Assembly: GCF_017355985.1 (NCBI RefSeq)
Contig: NZ_JAFIQU010000002.1
Span: 248,001 to 312,000 of the forward strand
Direction of reading: 5' to 3'
DNA: 64,000 bases
Source: Arenibaculum pallidiluteum
GTDB taxonomy: Bacteria > Pseudomonadota > Alphaproteobacteria > Azospirillales > Azospirillaceae
Shown: positions 8,709-17,465 of the stretch, in pieces
How the letters are laid out: each line of letters begins with the position of its first letter
Numbering within the stretch: the stretch's first letter is position 1
The notes under the pieces: generated by a model
Seen by the model: only the letters and a program-made list of their open reading frames with translations
Database searches by the model: none
What the model was told of the DNA's origin: nothing
Translations under genes and position numbers: made by a program

Positions 8709-10075
8709 TGGCGGTCCCGGAGCTCTCGCGCGCCGCCCTGATGCAACCCCGCCCGGGGCCGGTGGGCGCCGTGAAGCGGCTCCTGCCCCGCACCCTGTTC
8801 GGCCGGGCCCTTCTGATCATCGTGACGCCCGTCGTGCTGCTCCAGGTCGTGGCGACCTGGATCTTCTACGACCGCCACTGGGACACCATGACGCACCGCC
8901 TAGCCCATGCCGTCGCGGGCGAGGTCGCCATGGTCGTCGAGCAGCTCGACCGCGACGCGGGACCCGAGGAGCGCCGGCGGACGCTGGAGATGGCGGCGCG
9001 CCACATGGACCTGATCATCACCTTCGAGCCCGGCGGACGGCTGACCGAGCCCTGGAGCCCGTCCGGCAACACGCTCGAGCAGACGCTGAGCCGCGCCATC
9101 GACGAGCGGGTCTACCTGCCCCATTCCATCGACACCCGCGTCGCCCACGAATGGATCGAGATGCGCATCGAGGTGCCCGATGGGCTGCTCTCGGTGATGT
9201 CGCCGGAGCGCAGGCTCTACAGCTCCACCACCTACATCTTCCTGCTGTGGATGGTCGGCGCCGCCATGGTGCTGTTCGCGATCGCCATCATCTTCATGCG
9301 CAACCAGATCAGGCCGATCCGCAGGCTCGCCGCCGCAGCCGACAGTTTCGGGAAGGGCCGCGACCTGTCCCCGTCCTTCCGGCTCGAAGGCGCCGCCGAG
9401 GTGCGCCAGGCCGCCGCGGCCTTCCTGATGATGCGCGAGCGCCTGAAGCGGCAGATCAGCCAGCGCACCGAGATGCTTGCCGGAGTCAGCCACGACCTGC
9501 GCACGCCACTCACGCGCATGAAGCTGCAACTCGAGATGTTCGGCGACGAGCCCGAGGTCGAGGAGCTCAAGGCCGACGTCGTCGAGATGCAGGACATGAT
9601 CGACGGCTATCTTGCCTTCGCGCGCGGCGAGGGAACGGAGGCGCCGGTCCCCGTCGATCTTGCCCGGCTGGTCCAGGACGTCGCGGCGGGCGCCCGCCGC
9701 GACGGCGCCTCGGTCGAGGTCGAGACCGGTGGCGATCTTCTCGTCCAGCTGCGCCCGAACGCGGTGAAGCGCTGCCTCGCCAACCTCGTGAACAATGCGC
9801 GGCGCCATGCAAAGCACGTCCGGATCACGGCTGCCCGCGCTGCTGGGGTGGTCGAGGTCCTGGTGGACGACGACGGTCCCGGCATCCCCGCGGCCGTCCG
9901 GGACGAGGTCTTCAAGCCCTTCTTCCGCCTGGACGGGCCCAAAGGGCGAGCCGGGGGTGGCGTCGGCCTGGGCCTGACCATCGCCCGGGACGTGGCCCGC
10001 AGCCATGGCGGCGACATCCACCTGCAGGAAAGCCCCTCGGGGGGGCTCCGGGCGGTGCTGCGTCTTCCCGTCTGA
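8708..10075 (+). CDS. EnvZ-like sensor histidine kinase
   Basis: A 455-aa membrane kinase. Transmembrane segments at about residues 34-52 and 176-196 flank a periplasmic domain of about 120 residues. A HAMP segment follows, then the H-box GVSHDLRTPLTR with His262, and the ATPase N (NLVNNARRH), G1 (DDDGPGIP) and G2 (GGGVGLGLTIARD) boxes. The domain order and RTPLTRMKLQ sequence match EnvZ/PetR-partner kinases. It presumably phosphorylates the response regulator at 8025-8708. The signal sensed is not evident. Confidence 0.9.
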   Translation: MAVPELSRAALMQPRPGPVGAVKRLLPRTLFGRALLIIVTPVVLLQVVATWIFYDRHWDTMTHRLAHAVAGEVAMVVEQLDRDAGPEERRRTLEMAARHMDLIITFEPGGRLTEPWSPSGNTLEQTLSRAIDERVYLPHSIDTRVAHEWIEMRIEVPDGLLSVMSPERRLYSSTTYIFLLWMVGAAMVLFAIAIIFMRNQIRPIRRLAAAADSFGKGRDLSPSFRLEGAAEVRQAAAAFLMMRERLKRQISQRTEMLAGVSHDLRTPLTRMKLQLEMFGDEPEVEELKADVVEMQDMIDGYLAFARGEGTEAPVPVDLARLVQDVAAGARRDGASVEVETGGDLLVQLRPNAVKRCLANLVNNARRHAKHVRITAARAAGVVEVLVDDDGPGIPAAVRDEVFKPFFRLDGPKGRAGGGVGLGLTIARDVARSHGGDIHLQESPSGGLRAVLRLPV

Positions 10076-10218
10076 CCGAGACCCCCGGGCGCGCGGGCTC
10101 GGGCGACCGGACTATCCGAATGACATAGCGGGGCAAGCGGACCTGGCCGAAATTCGTGCCTGGACCGGCGCCCTGACCGGATTACCTCTTCCGGAAATTC
10201 TCGGAAAGAGGCTTAGGA

Positions 10219-11925
10219 ATGTCATTTTCGAATCTCAGGATCGTCCACAAGCTGCTGGTCCTCGTGGGCGCCCTGTCGCTGGCGACCGCTGCCGTCAGCG
10301 GCGTTGGCGTCTTCGGGATCCGCTCGCTGAGCGAGGCGGCGACGTCGATCGAGCGCGCAGGTGGCCAGAGCCTGGCTGCTTCCCGAATCAACCAGTCGGT
10401 GGTGGCGCTGAACCGGGCTGAGTTCCGCATCGCGGCCGATCCCAGTGCGGAGAACATGGCGGAGGCGCTCCGCACCATCGAGCAGCAGCGCAAGGCGCTG
10501 GCCAGCGGCGTCGAGGAGCTGCGGGCGGCACGCGACGAGACGACGCGGCGGCTGCTCCAGGAGGCGGAAGCGAAGTATGCGACCTACAGCCGCGCCCTGG
10601 AAACCATGATCGAGACGGCGCGGCGCAACCAGGACAAGATCGCCCTGGACGCAGCACAGAAGGAGATCCGCGACGCGGCGCTGGCCAGCCGGGCCGCGGC
10701 ATCCGAGGTGACGGCGGGCTTCCGCGCGGTCGCCGACTACACCGACAGGAAAGCCGAGCAGATCACGAACGCTGCTTCGGACTCGGCCGCGCGTATAGAG
10801 CTCATCATGTTCGGCGTGGCGGGTCTCGGCGTGGTGGGCGGCCTCGCCATCGGCTACGCCATGGCGAGGTTCGGCGTCGCAGCGCCGCTGGTCCGGTCCG
10901 TCGCAGGGCTTCGCCGGCTGGCCGAGGGGCAGACCGAAATCGACATCTACGGCCTGGGCCGCCGGGACGAGATCGGCGACATCGCGGGGACGATGCAGGT
11001 CTTCCGCGACAACATCGTCCGGAACCGCGAGATGGAGCGCGCCGCCCGCGAGGCGGAGCAGCGGGCGGCCGAGGAGCGCCGCCGTGCCATGCTGACCCTC
11101 GCGGACCGCTTCGACAGCCAAGTGGGCGGCGTCGTGGATACGCTCGGCAACGCGGCGACCGGCCTGCAGGCAACGGCCCAGCAGCTCGCCGCGGCGGTGG
11201 AGGAGACATCACGCCAGAGCACGGCCGTTGCCGTCTCGGCGACCCAGGCCAGTGCCAACGTGCAGACCGTCGCCTCGGCCGCGGAGGAACTCTCCGCGGC
11301 GATCCGGGAGGTCTCGGGTCAGGTGGCCGAGACGGCGAACCGCTCTCGCAGCACGACCGAGCACGCACGCACGGCTCAGGCCCGACTGGATGGTCTGGCT
11401 GCGGCCGTCGGCCAGGTCGCCGAGATCGTCAACGCCATCAGCGACGTGGCAAGCCAGACGAACCTGCTGGCGCTGAACGCCACGATCGAGGCGGCGCGCG
11501 CCGGCGAGGCCGGCAAGGGCTTTGCCGTCGTGGCCAGCGAGGTGAAGAGCCTGGCCAACCAGACCCGCGCCATGACCGACCGGATCCGGGAACAGATGGC
11601 GGCGGTGCAGGGTGCGTCGGAGGCGACCGTCGCCGCGATGCGCGGCATCATCGGCCAGGTCGAGGAGATCGACCATGCCGCCGCGGGCATGGCCTCGGCG
11701 GTCGAGCAGCAATCCGCCGCGACGGTGGAGATCAGCCGCAACGCCCAGCAGGCCGCGACCGGCACGGAGGAGGTGACCGGCAGCATCTCCGGTGTCCGCA
11801 CGGCGGCCGAGCAGACCGGCCAGGCCTCGGTCAGCGTCAGGGATTCCGCATCGGATCTCGCGGGCCAGGCGGCGGAGCTGAGGGCGGCCGTAAGGTCGTT
11901 CCTGGCGGAGGTCAGAGCAGCCTGA
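10219..11925 (+). CDS. Methyl-accepting chemotaxis protein
   Basis: A 568-aa chemoreceptor. An N-terminal helix (residues 9-30) and a second membrane segment (about 195-215) enclose a helical periplasmic domain of about 165 residues rich in coiled coil, most like four-helix-bundle sensors. A HAMP domain leads to a signalling hairpin whose tip ([22 protein letters not shown]) contacts CheA/CheW. No C-terminal CheR-docking pentapeptide is present. The gene stands alone, with no che genes in the window, and is followed by a clear hairpin. Confidence 0.95.
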   Translation: MSFSNLRIVHKLLVLVGALSLATAAVSGVGVFGIRSLSEAATSIERAGGQSLAASRINQSVVALNRAEFRIAADPSAENMAEALRTIEQQRKALASGVEELRAARDETTRRLLQEAEAKYATYSRALETMIETARRNQDKIALDAAQKEIRDAALASRAAASEVTAGFRAVADYTDRKAEQITNAASDSAARIELIMFGVAGLGVVGGLAIGYAMARFGVAAPLVRSVAGLRRLAEGQTEIDIYGLGRRDEIGDIAGTMQVFRDNIVRNREMERAAREAEQRAAEERRRAMLTLADRFDSQVGGVVDTLGNAATGLQATAQQLAAAVEETSRQSTAVAVSATQASANVQTVASAAEELSAAIREVSGQVAETANRSRSTTEHARTAQARLDGLAAAVGQVAEIVNAISDVASQTNLLALNATIEAARAGEAGKGFAVVASEVKSLANQTRAMTDRIREQMAAVQGASEATVAAMRGIIGQVEEIDHAAAGMASAVEQQSAATVEISRNAQQAATGTEEVTGSISGVRTAAEQTGQASVSVRDSASDLAGQAAELRAAVRSFLAEVRAA

Positions 11926-11930
11926 TGATC

Positions 11931-11958
11931 GGCCGAGGCCTTTCGTCAGGCCTCGGCC
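11931..11958 (+). terminator. Hairpin after the chemoreceptor gene
   Basis: A perfect 11-bp inverted repeat (GGCCGAGGCCT / AGGCCTCGGCC) with a 6-nt loop lies 5 bp after the chemoreceptor stop. There is no T-tract directly after it. A second smaller hairpin (CCCCC-AA-GGGGG, 11989-12000, then CAGTTTT) follows and may reinforce termination. Confidence 0.65.
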
Positions 11959-12101
11959 ACCTCCTTCGCGATTAAGGGTTATACCACTCCCCCAAGGGGG
12001 CAGTTTTGGGAAGTGCCTTCGGGACTACCGCGCCAGCTAAGTAGAACAACCGACCCTCTCGAACGATTCTCTCCCTGTCAGTCAGCCCAAGGGAGGGAAA
12101 G

Positions 12102-12311
12102 ATGCTGGCACTTGGTCGCAGCGTGTCCTTCAAGGGTCGCAACGGCACTGTGGTGGCGAGGACGTTCGAGACCTCCCCCCGCTACGATATCCGTTGCGAG
12201 GAGGGGAACGTGGTGAAGTACGTCACCGAGGAGGAGATCGACGAGATCACCGGCTGGGGCATCGACCCGACCCGGATCGTCGGCACCCTCGGCGAGATGC
12301 CCGTCCACTGA
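12102..12311 (+). CDS. Small hypothetical protein (69 aa)
   Basis: A 69-residue protein starting MLALGRSVSFKGRNG, preceded by a strong GGGAGGG ribosome site. It has a basic N-terminal beta-like half and an acidic middle (VTEEEIDEITGW). No known domain, signal sequence or membrane segment is visible. It stands alone between the chemoreceptor and the csaA-like gene. Function unknown. Confidence 0.6.
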   Translation: MLALGRSVSFKGRNGTVVARTFETSPRYDIRCEEGNVVKYVTEEEIDEITGWGIDPTRIVGTLGEMPVH

Positions 12312-12348
12312 GCTGAGCGGCACCCCAGTCGAGTGCGGATCGGCCGGC

Positions 12349-12684
12349 TCAGTAGAGCCGGCCGCCGTCGGCCACGGGGCTGTCCGGCCGGATCAGCACG
12401 ACTGCCCCGCCCTCGCCGGGCAGGCCGAGGACCAGGACCTCTGACAGGAAAGGGCCGATCCGCTTGGGCGGGAAGTTCACGACCGCACAGACCTGCCGGC
12501 CGACGAGATCCCCGGCGGCATAGAGGTCCGTGACCTGCGCGGAGCTGCGCTTGACCCCGATCTCGGGCCCGAAGTCGATGCGGAGCTTGTATGCGGGCTT
12601 GCGCGCCTCGGGAAAGGGCTCGACCTCGAGGATCGTACCGACGCGAATGTCGACCTTCGCGAAATCCTCGTAGCCGATCGCCAT
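12349..12684 (-). CDS. csaA: CsaA-like tRNA-binding domain protein
   Basis: A 111-aa single OB-fold tRNA-binding domain of the type found in CsaA and at the C-terminus of some methionyl-tRNA synthetases. Diagnostic segments are FAKVDIRVGTILEVEPFPEARKPAY at the N-terminus, SSAQVTDLY in the middle, and VNFPPKRIGPFLSEVLVLG. The length is exactly that of stand-alone CsaA, a dimer given a chaperone or secretion-related role in Bacillus. The start at 12684 (MAIGYEDF) is the family start; the upstream frame reads through an inverted repeat and is not coding. Confidence 0.88.
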   Translation of the reverse strand: MAIGYEDFAKVDIRVGTILEVEPFPEARKPAYKLRIDFGPEIGVKRSSAQVTDLYAAGDLVGRQVCAVVNFPPKRIGPFLSEVLVLGLPGEGGAVVLIRPDSPVADGGRLY

Positions 12685-12745
12685 GCTCGCCCCCGCCGTC
12701 TTGCCGCGCGGGACGCTAGCACGGTCGCCCTGAAGCGCAAACAGC

Positions 12746-12798
12746 CCGGAGCGGATCGCGATCTGGCTCGAACGCCAGATCGCGTGAATCCGCTCCGG
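12746..12798. repeat. Palindromic (REP-like) element 1
   Basis: An imperfect 53-nt palindrome: CCGGAGCGGAT (12746-12756) pairs with ATCCGCTCCGG (12788-12798), and CGCGATCTGG (12757-12766) with CCAGATCGCG (12775-12784), with an 8-nt loop and a 3-nt bulge. It lies upstream of csaA. Its form resembles the dispersed extragenic palindromes of GC-rich alphaproteobacteria. Confidence 0.6.
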
Positions 12799-12812
12799 CT
12801 TCAATGTATCGG

Positions 12813-12849
12813 GAGCGACTTGAGGTTCGGAGCGAACTTCAAATCGCTC
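12813..12849. repeat. Palindromic (REP-like) element 2
   Basis: A 17-bp stem (GAGCGACTTGAGGTTCG with CGAACTTCAAATCGCTC, two G-T pairs) and a 3-nt loop, only 14 bp from element 1. The two together look like a paired REP unit lying between the csaA and phasin genes. It may also act as a terminator for the phasin transcript. Confidence 0.55.
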
Positions 12850-12923
12850 TTGTGCCGCCCCCGGCGCTGGGAGGCGGCACGCGAGCAATCGTCAGGCCGC
12901 GGCACACCGCAGCAGGGCGAGAC

Positions 12924-13370
12924 CTACTTCTTGGCCTTCTGGACGGCAGTCTTCAGCTCGTCCAGGCTGTCGCTGACGCGCTTGCTCAGCAGGTTGGCCG
13001 CGTCCGTGTTGGAGCGCGCGACCATCTCGGCGAGCTCCTTCATATTGGAGAGCGCCTTCTCGAAGGCCTGCTTCACGATCTCCGTCTGCTTCGCGACCTT
13101 GTCCTCGGGCGTACCCGCGGCCATCAGCTCGTTCAGCATGGAGCTCGCCTGCTCCATGGTCTGGCGCAGGATCTCGGCCTGCCGGCGCAGAACGGTCTGA
13201 ACGCCGTCAAAGGCGACCTGGTTGGCGGCCGTCAAGGCTTCGATGTTGCGGCGCTGCGCCTCGAGCACGACGTTCATGTCGACGCCCGGAAGCTTGTACT
13301 CGGCCAGCAGCTTCGAGACGTCCATCATCTTGGTCATGTCGATGTCGAAAAAGGGGCCATTCTTCGCCAT
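12924..13370 (-). CDS. Phasin family protein
   Basis: A 148-aa helical protein that coats polyhydroxyalkanoate granules in the cytoplasm. It is almost entirely amphipathic helix with no Cys; the segment ALTAANQVAFDGVQTVLRRQAEILRQ (residues 45-70) is the typical phasin core, and the C-terminus ends in a Lys-rich tail. The start at 13370 (MAKNGPFF) follows a GAAGGAAA ribosome site. A promoter and a TGC-rich operator-like sequence lie upstream (13427-13478), suggesting PhaR-type control. PHA synthase genes are not in the window. Confidence 0.9.
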   Translation of the reverse strand: MAKNGPFFDIDMTKMMDVSKLLAEYKLPGVDMNVVLEAQRRNIEALTAANQVAFDGVQTVLRRQAEILRQTMEQASSMLNELMAAGTPEDKVAKQTEIVKQAFEKALSNMKELAEMVARSNTDAANLLSKRVSDSLDELKTAVQKAKK

Positions 13371-13426
13371 CTCGGGGTTTCCTTCTGAATTGTTGGGGCG
13401 CTGTCTATCAACAGCGGGCGGCGCGG

Positions 13427-13455
13427 ATGATGCCGGCCGCCTAATTTTGCGTCAA
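13427..13455 (-). promoter_or_regulatory. Candidate phasin promoter
   Basis: Read on the minus strand: TTGACG (13450-13455), a 17-bp spacer, and CATCAT (13427-13432), about 57 bp before the phasin ATG. The TGC-rich element at 13461-13478 lies immediately upstream of the -35. Confidence 0.45.
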
Positions 13456-13460
13456 CGATT

Positions 13461-13478
13461 TTTGTGCAGTGCAGCAAA
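13461..13478. promoter_or_regulatory. TGC-rich operator-like element upstream of the phasin gene
   Basis: TTTGTGCAGTGCAGCAAA is a near-palindrome of TGC/GCA triplets. PhaR of Paracoccus and related regulators bind TGC-rich sites near phasin and PHA genes, so this is a candidate PhaR-type site; the match is by character, not by a scored motif. Confidence 0.4.
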
Positions 13479-13491
13479 GCGTCGCGCCCCC

Positions 13492-14184
13492 CTACCCCTC
13501 CTGCGCTGGCGCAGCCGAGGCGGCCTCGGGGGCTCCGCGACGCCGCAGCAGCCCGGACAGCTCCTCGAGCCGGCGTAGCTGACCGTCCAGCGAAGCCATG
13601 GTGCGCGACAGGTCCACGCTTTCATCCGAGAGCCAGACCCGCATGGCGCGCAGATACACGAAGGACAGGGCCTTCACCCTGAGGGCCCCGCGAATCCCGG
13701 CGGCGGGCAGCCCCGCCGCCTCCAGCGTCCAGGCCATCGAGCGGCCGAGCCGCGGCACCAGGGGCAGCAGGGCTGCAGGGTCCCGCGGCAGGTCCTCGGC
13801 AATGCGGCGCAGGCCGGCCCGGTAGGGCAGCAGCGCGTCAAAGCGCCGCATCACACGGTCGAACAGCCGATCCCGGACCGGCTCGCCACGATCCAGGTCA
13901 GCCTCGCCATCCAGCATCGCGGCGTCGGCCACGCGGCCGAGCTCGGCCAGGATGTCGGCGCGCGAGGGAAAACGGCGCAACAGCTCCGCCAGAGGGACCC
14001 CGGCCCGCGACGCCACATCCTCGAGCGGGAGGTCGCGCCAGCCGCGCTCGGCGGCAAGGGCCATCGCCGCCTCCAGGACGCGGCTGGATGGGTCCGCCCC
14101 GGCCCCGGCAGCGGGATCTGGCGTAGCGGGATCTGGCACGGCTTCCGGAGCGGCTTCGGGACTGGCGGGGCGCTTGCGCGGCAT
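13492..14184 (-). CDS. TetR/COQ9-like family protein
   Basis: A 230-aa protein. After a Pro/Ala-rich leader, residues 35-80 form a TetR-type HTH (AMALAAERGWRDLPLEDVASRAGV, then LLRRFPSRADILAEL). The remainder is helical and matches no ligand class I can name. The Tyr-x-Phe/His usually seen at the end of the TetR recognition helix is replaced by RFPS, close to the pattern in COQ9-type proteins, so DNA binding is likely but not certain. Start at 14184 (MPRKRPAS). It is divergent from the RpoH-like sigma gene with 135 bp between them. Confidence 0.7.
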   Translation of the reverse strand: MPRKRPASPEAAPEAVPDPATPDPAAGAGADPSSRVLEAAMALAAERGWRDLPLEDVASRAGVPLAELLRRFPSRADILAELGRVADAAMLDGEADLDRGEPVRDRLFDRVMRRFDALLPYRAGLRRIAEDLPRDPAALLPLVPRLGRSMAWTLEAAGLPAAGIRGALRVKALSFVYLRAMRVWLSDESVDLSRTMASLDGQLRRLEELSGLLRRRGAPEAASAAPAQEG

Positions 14185-14319
14185 GGCTCTCTCTCGTCTG
14201 TGCTGCCCGAGAATCTGGGAAGGCCGGGCCGTCCGGCAACACCTTCGTCCCACCCAGCGAGCCGATTGGCCTACAAGGCGGTTGACTGTCCGGCGACGCA
14301 TGCGATTCTCGGTTGACAG

Positions 14320-15177
14320 ATGTTCGACACGCCAACGATGGACCTGCCTCTCGCCGCCCTGCGCCAACCCATGCTGACCCCGGACGAGGAACGGGAGCTG
14401 GCGCTTCGTACTGCGGCGGGCGATCCTGCCGCGGAGCAGCGTCTGATCACCAGCCATCTGCGTCTGGTCGTCGGCCTCGCACGCCGCTACGGCCGCTTTG
14501 GCCTGCCCGAAAGCGATCTGGTCCAGGAGGGGACGGTCGGGCTGATCCACGCGGCCCGGAAGTTCGATCCCGATAGGGACGTCCGCTTCGCGACCTATGC
14601 GGCATGGTGGGTGCGCGCGGCGATCCAGGACCATGTCCTGCGATCCTGGTCGCTGGTCCGGGTCGGCCGGTCCGCAGGACACCGCATGCTGTTCTTCGCG
14701 CTGCGACGCAAGGCCGCCGAGCTGCGGACCTCGGTGGACGGCATCGGGGACGAGATCCTCGGGCGGATGGCGAGCCGCGTGCGCCTCTCCCTGGCCGAGG
14801 CCCAGGGCCTGGCCCGGCGCATCGCCGGCCGTGACCAGTCCCTGGACCAGCCGTCCGGCGACGACCCCGAGGGCCCTAGCCTGCTCGACGGGCTGCCCTC
14901 GCATCTGCCGACCCCCGAGGAGGCAGTCGCCATCACCGGTGCCGCCCGGCTCTGGGGCGCCATGCTCGACCGGGCACTGTCCATGCTGCCGGCACGGGAG
15001 GCGGCGATCATCCGCAAGCGCCACCTTACTGAGATCCCGCCGACCTTCGAGGCGATCGGGCGCGAGCTCGGCATCTCGAAGGACCGGGTTCGGCAGCTCG
15101 AGCGGCGCGCGCTCGCCCGCCTGCGGGAGATGCTGCAGCCGGCGGCGCTGTCACACGGACTGCCCGGCGGCTCCTGA
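14320..15177 (+). CDS. RpoH-family (sigma-32-like) RNA polymerase sigma factor
   Basis: A 285-aa sigma-70-family factor. Region 2 is clear (HLRLVVGLARRYGRFGLPESDLVQEG, then FATYAAWWVRAAIQDHVLRSWSLVR, the -10 recognition helix typical of RpoH). Region 4 ends with GRELGISKDRVRQLERRALARLR. The segment aligned with the RpoH box (normally QRKLFFNLR) reads HRMLFFALR at residues 121-129. This points to an RpoH paralogue rather than RpoD. Alphaproteobacteria often carry two or more RpoH proteins for heat and oxidative stress. An internal ATG at 14338 is a possible start. Confidence 0.85.
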   Translation: MFDTPTMDLPLAALRQPMLTPDEERELALRTAAGDPAAEQRLITSHLRLVVGLARRYGRFGLPESDLVQEGTVGLIHAARKFDPDRDVRFATYAAWWVRAAIQDHVLRSWSLVRVGRSAGHRMLFFALRRKAAELRTSVDGIGDEILGRMASRVRLSLAEAQGLARRIAGRDQSLDQPSGDDPEGPSLLDGLPSHLPTPEEAVAITGAARLWGAMLDRALSMLPAREAAIIRKRHLTEIPPTFEAIGRELGISKDRVRQLERRALARLREMLQPAALSHGLPGGS

Positions 15178-15208
15178 CGGCGCCGCCTGGCCCGTTCGCC
15201 GGCCGGGA

Positions 15209-16867
15209 TCAGCTCGCCAGCCGCGTCGACCGCAGCGCGCCGACGCGCTCCAGCAGCGGATGCGCGGTGGCCGCGATATGCGCCTCGATCCGCTTCAGGT
15301 CGCGCGCGAGGTCGAGATGGAGGCTCGACGCCTCCTCGACGCCCGGCGAGCCGCTGCGCATCCCGTCGAAGTGGCGCTGGCGCGCGCGCCCCTCAAGCTC
15401 GCGGAACCGCTCCTTCTCCTCGACGAGGCGCCGCGCGGCCGCGGAATCGCCAAGCATGAAGACGGCAATGGCCAGGTGCAGGTGGTCGACCAGCCTGAGA
15501 TGCATGTCCTCGGCATCCGCGAGGCTGTCCGGCGGCAGGCTGAGATGCAGGCGCATGCGCTTGGCGAGCAGCTCCATCACGCTCTTGTCCACGATGTCCC
15601 CGATATGCTCGAGGTTGATCGCGAAGGCGAGGATCTCCGACAGGCGCCGTGTCTCGGTCTCCGAGAGCGTCGCGCGGCTGGCCGCTGCGAGATAGCGCTG
15701 GATCTCGCCATGGAGCCGGTCGAGCCGGTCGTCGAGCCGCCGCAGCTCGGCCAGGCGGTCCCGGTCGTCCGTGCGCAGGAGGTCGAGCGAGCCGCGCAGC
15801 ATGGTCTCGACCACGTCGGCCATGCGCAGGACCTCGCGCTCGGCATTGGCCAGCGCGACCGAAGGCGTCGCCAGGGCCGCGGGATCGAGATACACCGGCG
15901 CCGCGGGATCCGCGCTGGCCGCCCGCCGGGGCAGCAGCCATTCCAGGGCGCGCGCCGCGGGCGACAGCAACGGCATGGCCACCAGCGCCGCGGCGAGGTT
16001 GAAGGCCGTGTGGAAATCCACCGCATGCCGGGCCGCGCCGGCGCCGGTCATCTCGAACAGGCCGGCGATGGGCCCGAGCAGCGGCAGCATGAGAGCGCAG
16101 CCGATCAGCCGGTTCAGCAGGTTGCCCAGAGGCATGCGCAGGCGCACGGGATCCCCGCCCAGCGCCGCGACCACCGGATTGACGGCGCTGCCCAAATTGG
16201 CGCCCAGAACCATGGCGAGCGCCGCCTCGGTCGTCACGACGCCGGCCCCGGCCAGCGACATCACGAAGAGGATCGCCGCGACGCTGGAATGGGCGGCCCA
16301 GGTCAGCAGGGCCGCCAGGACGAGGTTCAGGACGGCGTCCTGAGTGATCGCCCGCAGGAAGTCGCGGGCCACCGCCGAGCCCTCGACCGGAGCCACGGTT
16401 CCGAGGAGAAGATGCAGGGACAGCAGCATCAGGCCGAGGCCCATGGACACGCGCCCCAGTTCGCGGGGGCGGGCGCGCCGAGCCCTGCGATAGGTCAGGA
16501 ACCCCGCGAAGATCAGCACCGGGAAGACGAGCGTGATGTCGAACGAAAGGACCTGCACGATCAGCGTCGTGCCGACATTGGCGCCCAGCATCACCGCCAG
16601 TGCCGGGACGAGGCCGACTGAGGCGCTGGCCGTGAAGGACGTCGTCATCAGCGCGGTCGCCGTGCTGCTCTGCAGTGCGGCGGTTACACCGAGCCCTGCC
16701 AGGAAGGCCCGCGGCCTGTCGGCGAGGCCGACCTCGAGCAGGCGGCGCAGATCACTGCCGAAGGCACGAAGCACGCCGTCGTGCACCATGTGGATTCCCC
16801 ACAGGAGCAGTGCCACCTCGCCGAGCAGATCGACGAGGGCATGGGTCATGGACATCCCGTCTCCCAC
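15209..16867 (-). CDS. Na/Pi cotransporter family protein with PhoU domain
   Basis: A 552-aa inner-membrane protein of the NptA/YjbB family. The first 310 residues have two inverted Na/Pi cotransporter repeats, each with the QSSTATALM-type motif (AALQSSTATALM near residue 63; AAHSSVAAILF near 190) and the GANVGTT / GANLGSA loops. From about 340 the protein is a cytoplasmic helical PhoU-like domain (AEREVLRMADVVETML). Family members move phosphate with sodium, mostly in export. A second ATG four codons in could be used. An 8-bp inverted repeat lies 30 bp upstream. Confidence 0.9.
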   Translation of the reverse strand: MGDGMSMTHALVDLLGEVALLLWGIHMVHDGVLRAFGSDLRRLLEVGLADRPRAFLAGLGVTAALQSSTATALMTTSFTASASVGLVPALAVMLGANVGTTLIVQVLSFDITLVFPVLIFAGFLTYRRARRARPRELGRVSMGLGLMLLSLHLLLGTVAPVEGSAVARDFLRAITQDAVLNLVLAALLTWAAHSSVAAILFVMSLAGAGVVTTEAALAMVLGANLGSAVNPVVAALGGDPVRLRMPLGNLLNRLIGCALMLPLLGPIAGLFEMTGAGAARHAVDFHTAFNLAAALVAMPLLSPAARALEWLLPRRAASADPAAPVYLDPAALATPSVALANAEREVLRMADVVETMLRGSLDLLRTDDRDRLAELRRLDDRLDRLHGEIQRYLAAASRATLSETETRRLSEILAFAINLEHIGDIVDKSVMELLAKRMRLHLSLPPDSLADAEDMHLRLVDHLHLAIAVFMLGDSAAARRLVEEKERFRELEGRARQRHFDGMRSGSPGVEEASSLHLDLARDLKRIEAHIAATAHPLLERVGALRSTRLAS

Positions 16868-16896
16868 CGGCCCGATCGCCGGAAACCACTGAGCAC

Positions 16897-16924
16897 CATC
16901 GGACCATTTTTACACTGTCCGATG
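16897..16924. promoter_or_regulatory. Inverted repeat upstream of the Na/Pi cotransporter gene
   Basis: CATCGGAC and GTCCGATG form a perfect 8-bp inverted repeat separated by a 12-bp AT-rich spacer, ending 30 bp upstream of the transporter start. It could be an operator or a terminator of the ybaK operon read on the minus strand. It does not look like a standard Pho box. Confidence 0.35.
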
Positions 16925-16965
16925 CAACGGAGCTTTAAACACCGTAGGGGTGGGAAATGGGCAAC

Positions 16966-17463
16966 TCAGACGACAGGGCCGACCACGCCCCCGGTGATCG
17001 CGACCAGCTCGTCGAAGCTCAGCCGGAAGACGGCGTTCGGGGTCCCGGCCGCGGCCCAGATGGGCTCATGCCTTGCCAGATCCTCGTCGATCAGCACGAT
17101 GGGCGGGACCGTGTGCCCGATGGGCGGCACGCCCCCGATCGCGAAGCCGGTGGCCGAGCGCACGAATTCGGGGTCCGCGCGCTGGAACCGCTCGCCGCCG
17201 AGCTCTGCTGCGAAGTGGAGGGCAACTGCCTTCTCGTTCACGCGGTTCGCCCCGCTCGCGACCACGAGCACGGGACGTCCGCTGTCTCGGGTCCGGAAGA
17301 TCAGGGACTTGGCGATCTGCGCGACCGTGCAGCCGACGGCGTCGGCTGCCTCCTGGGAGGTGCGGGTCGGGGCCGCGAACTCGACGACACGATGTCCGCG
17401 CCCGAAGGCATCCAGCAGGTCCTGGACCCTGCGGGCGGAGGGGCTGAGCGCGGCGTCAGCCAC
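16966..17463 (-). CDS. ybaK: YbaK/EbsC-type aminoacyl-tRNA deacylase
   Basis: A 165-aa editing-domain protein that hydrolyses mischarged tRNA (Cys- or Ala-tRNAPro in characterised members). Typical segments are RVNEKAVALHFAAEL near residue 75, FAIGGVPPIGH near 113 and the C-terminal NAVFRLSFDELVAITGG. The GTG at 17463 is chosen because it lies 2 bp after the proC stop, continuing the tight operon ybjN-like/proC/ybaK; no ATG gives a sensible length. Confidence 0.88.
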   Translation of the reverse strand: MADAALSPSARRVQDLLDAFGRGHRVVEFAAPTRTSQEAADAVGCTVAQIAKSLIFRTRDSGRPVLVVASGANRVNEKAVALHFAAELGGERFQRADPEFVRSATGFAIGGVPPIGHTVPPIVLIDEDLARHEPIWAAAGTPNAVFRLSFDELVAITGGVVGPVV

Positions 17464-17465
17464 CG

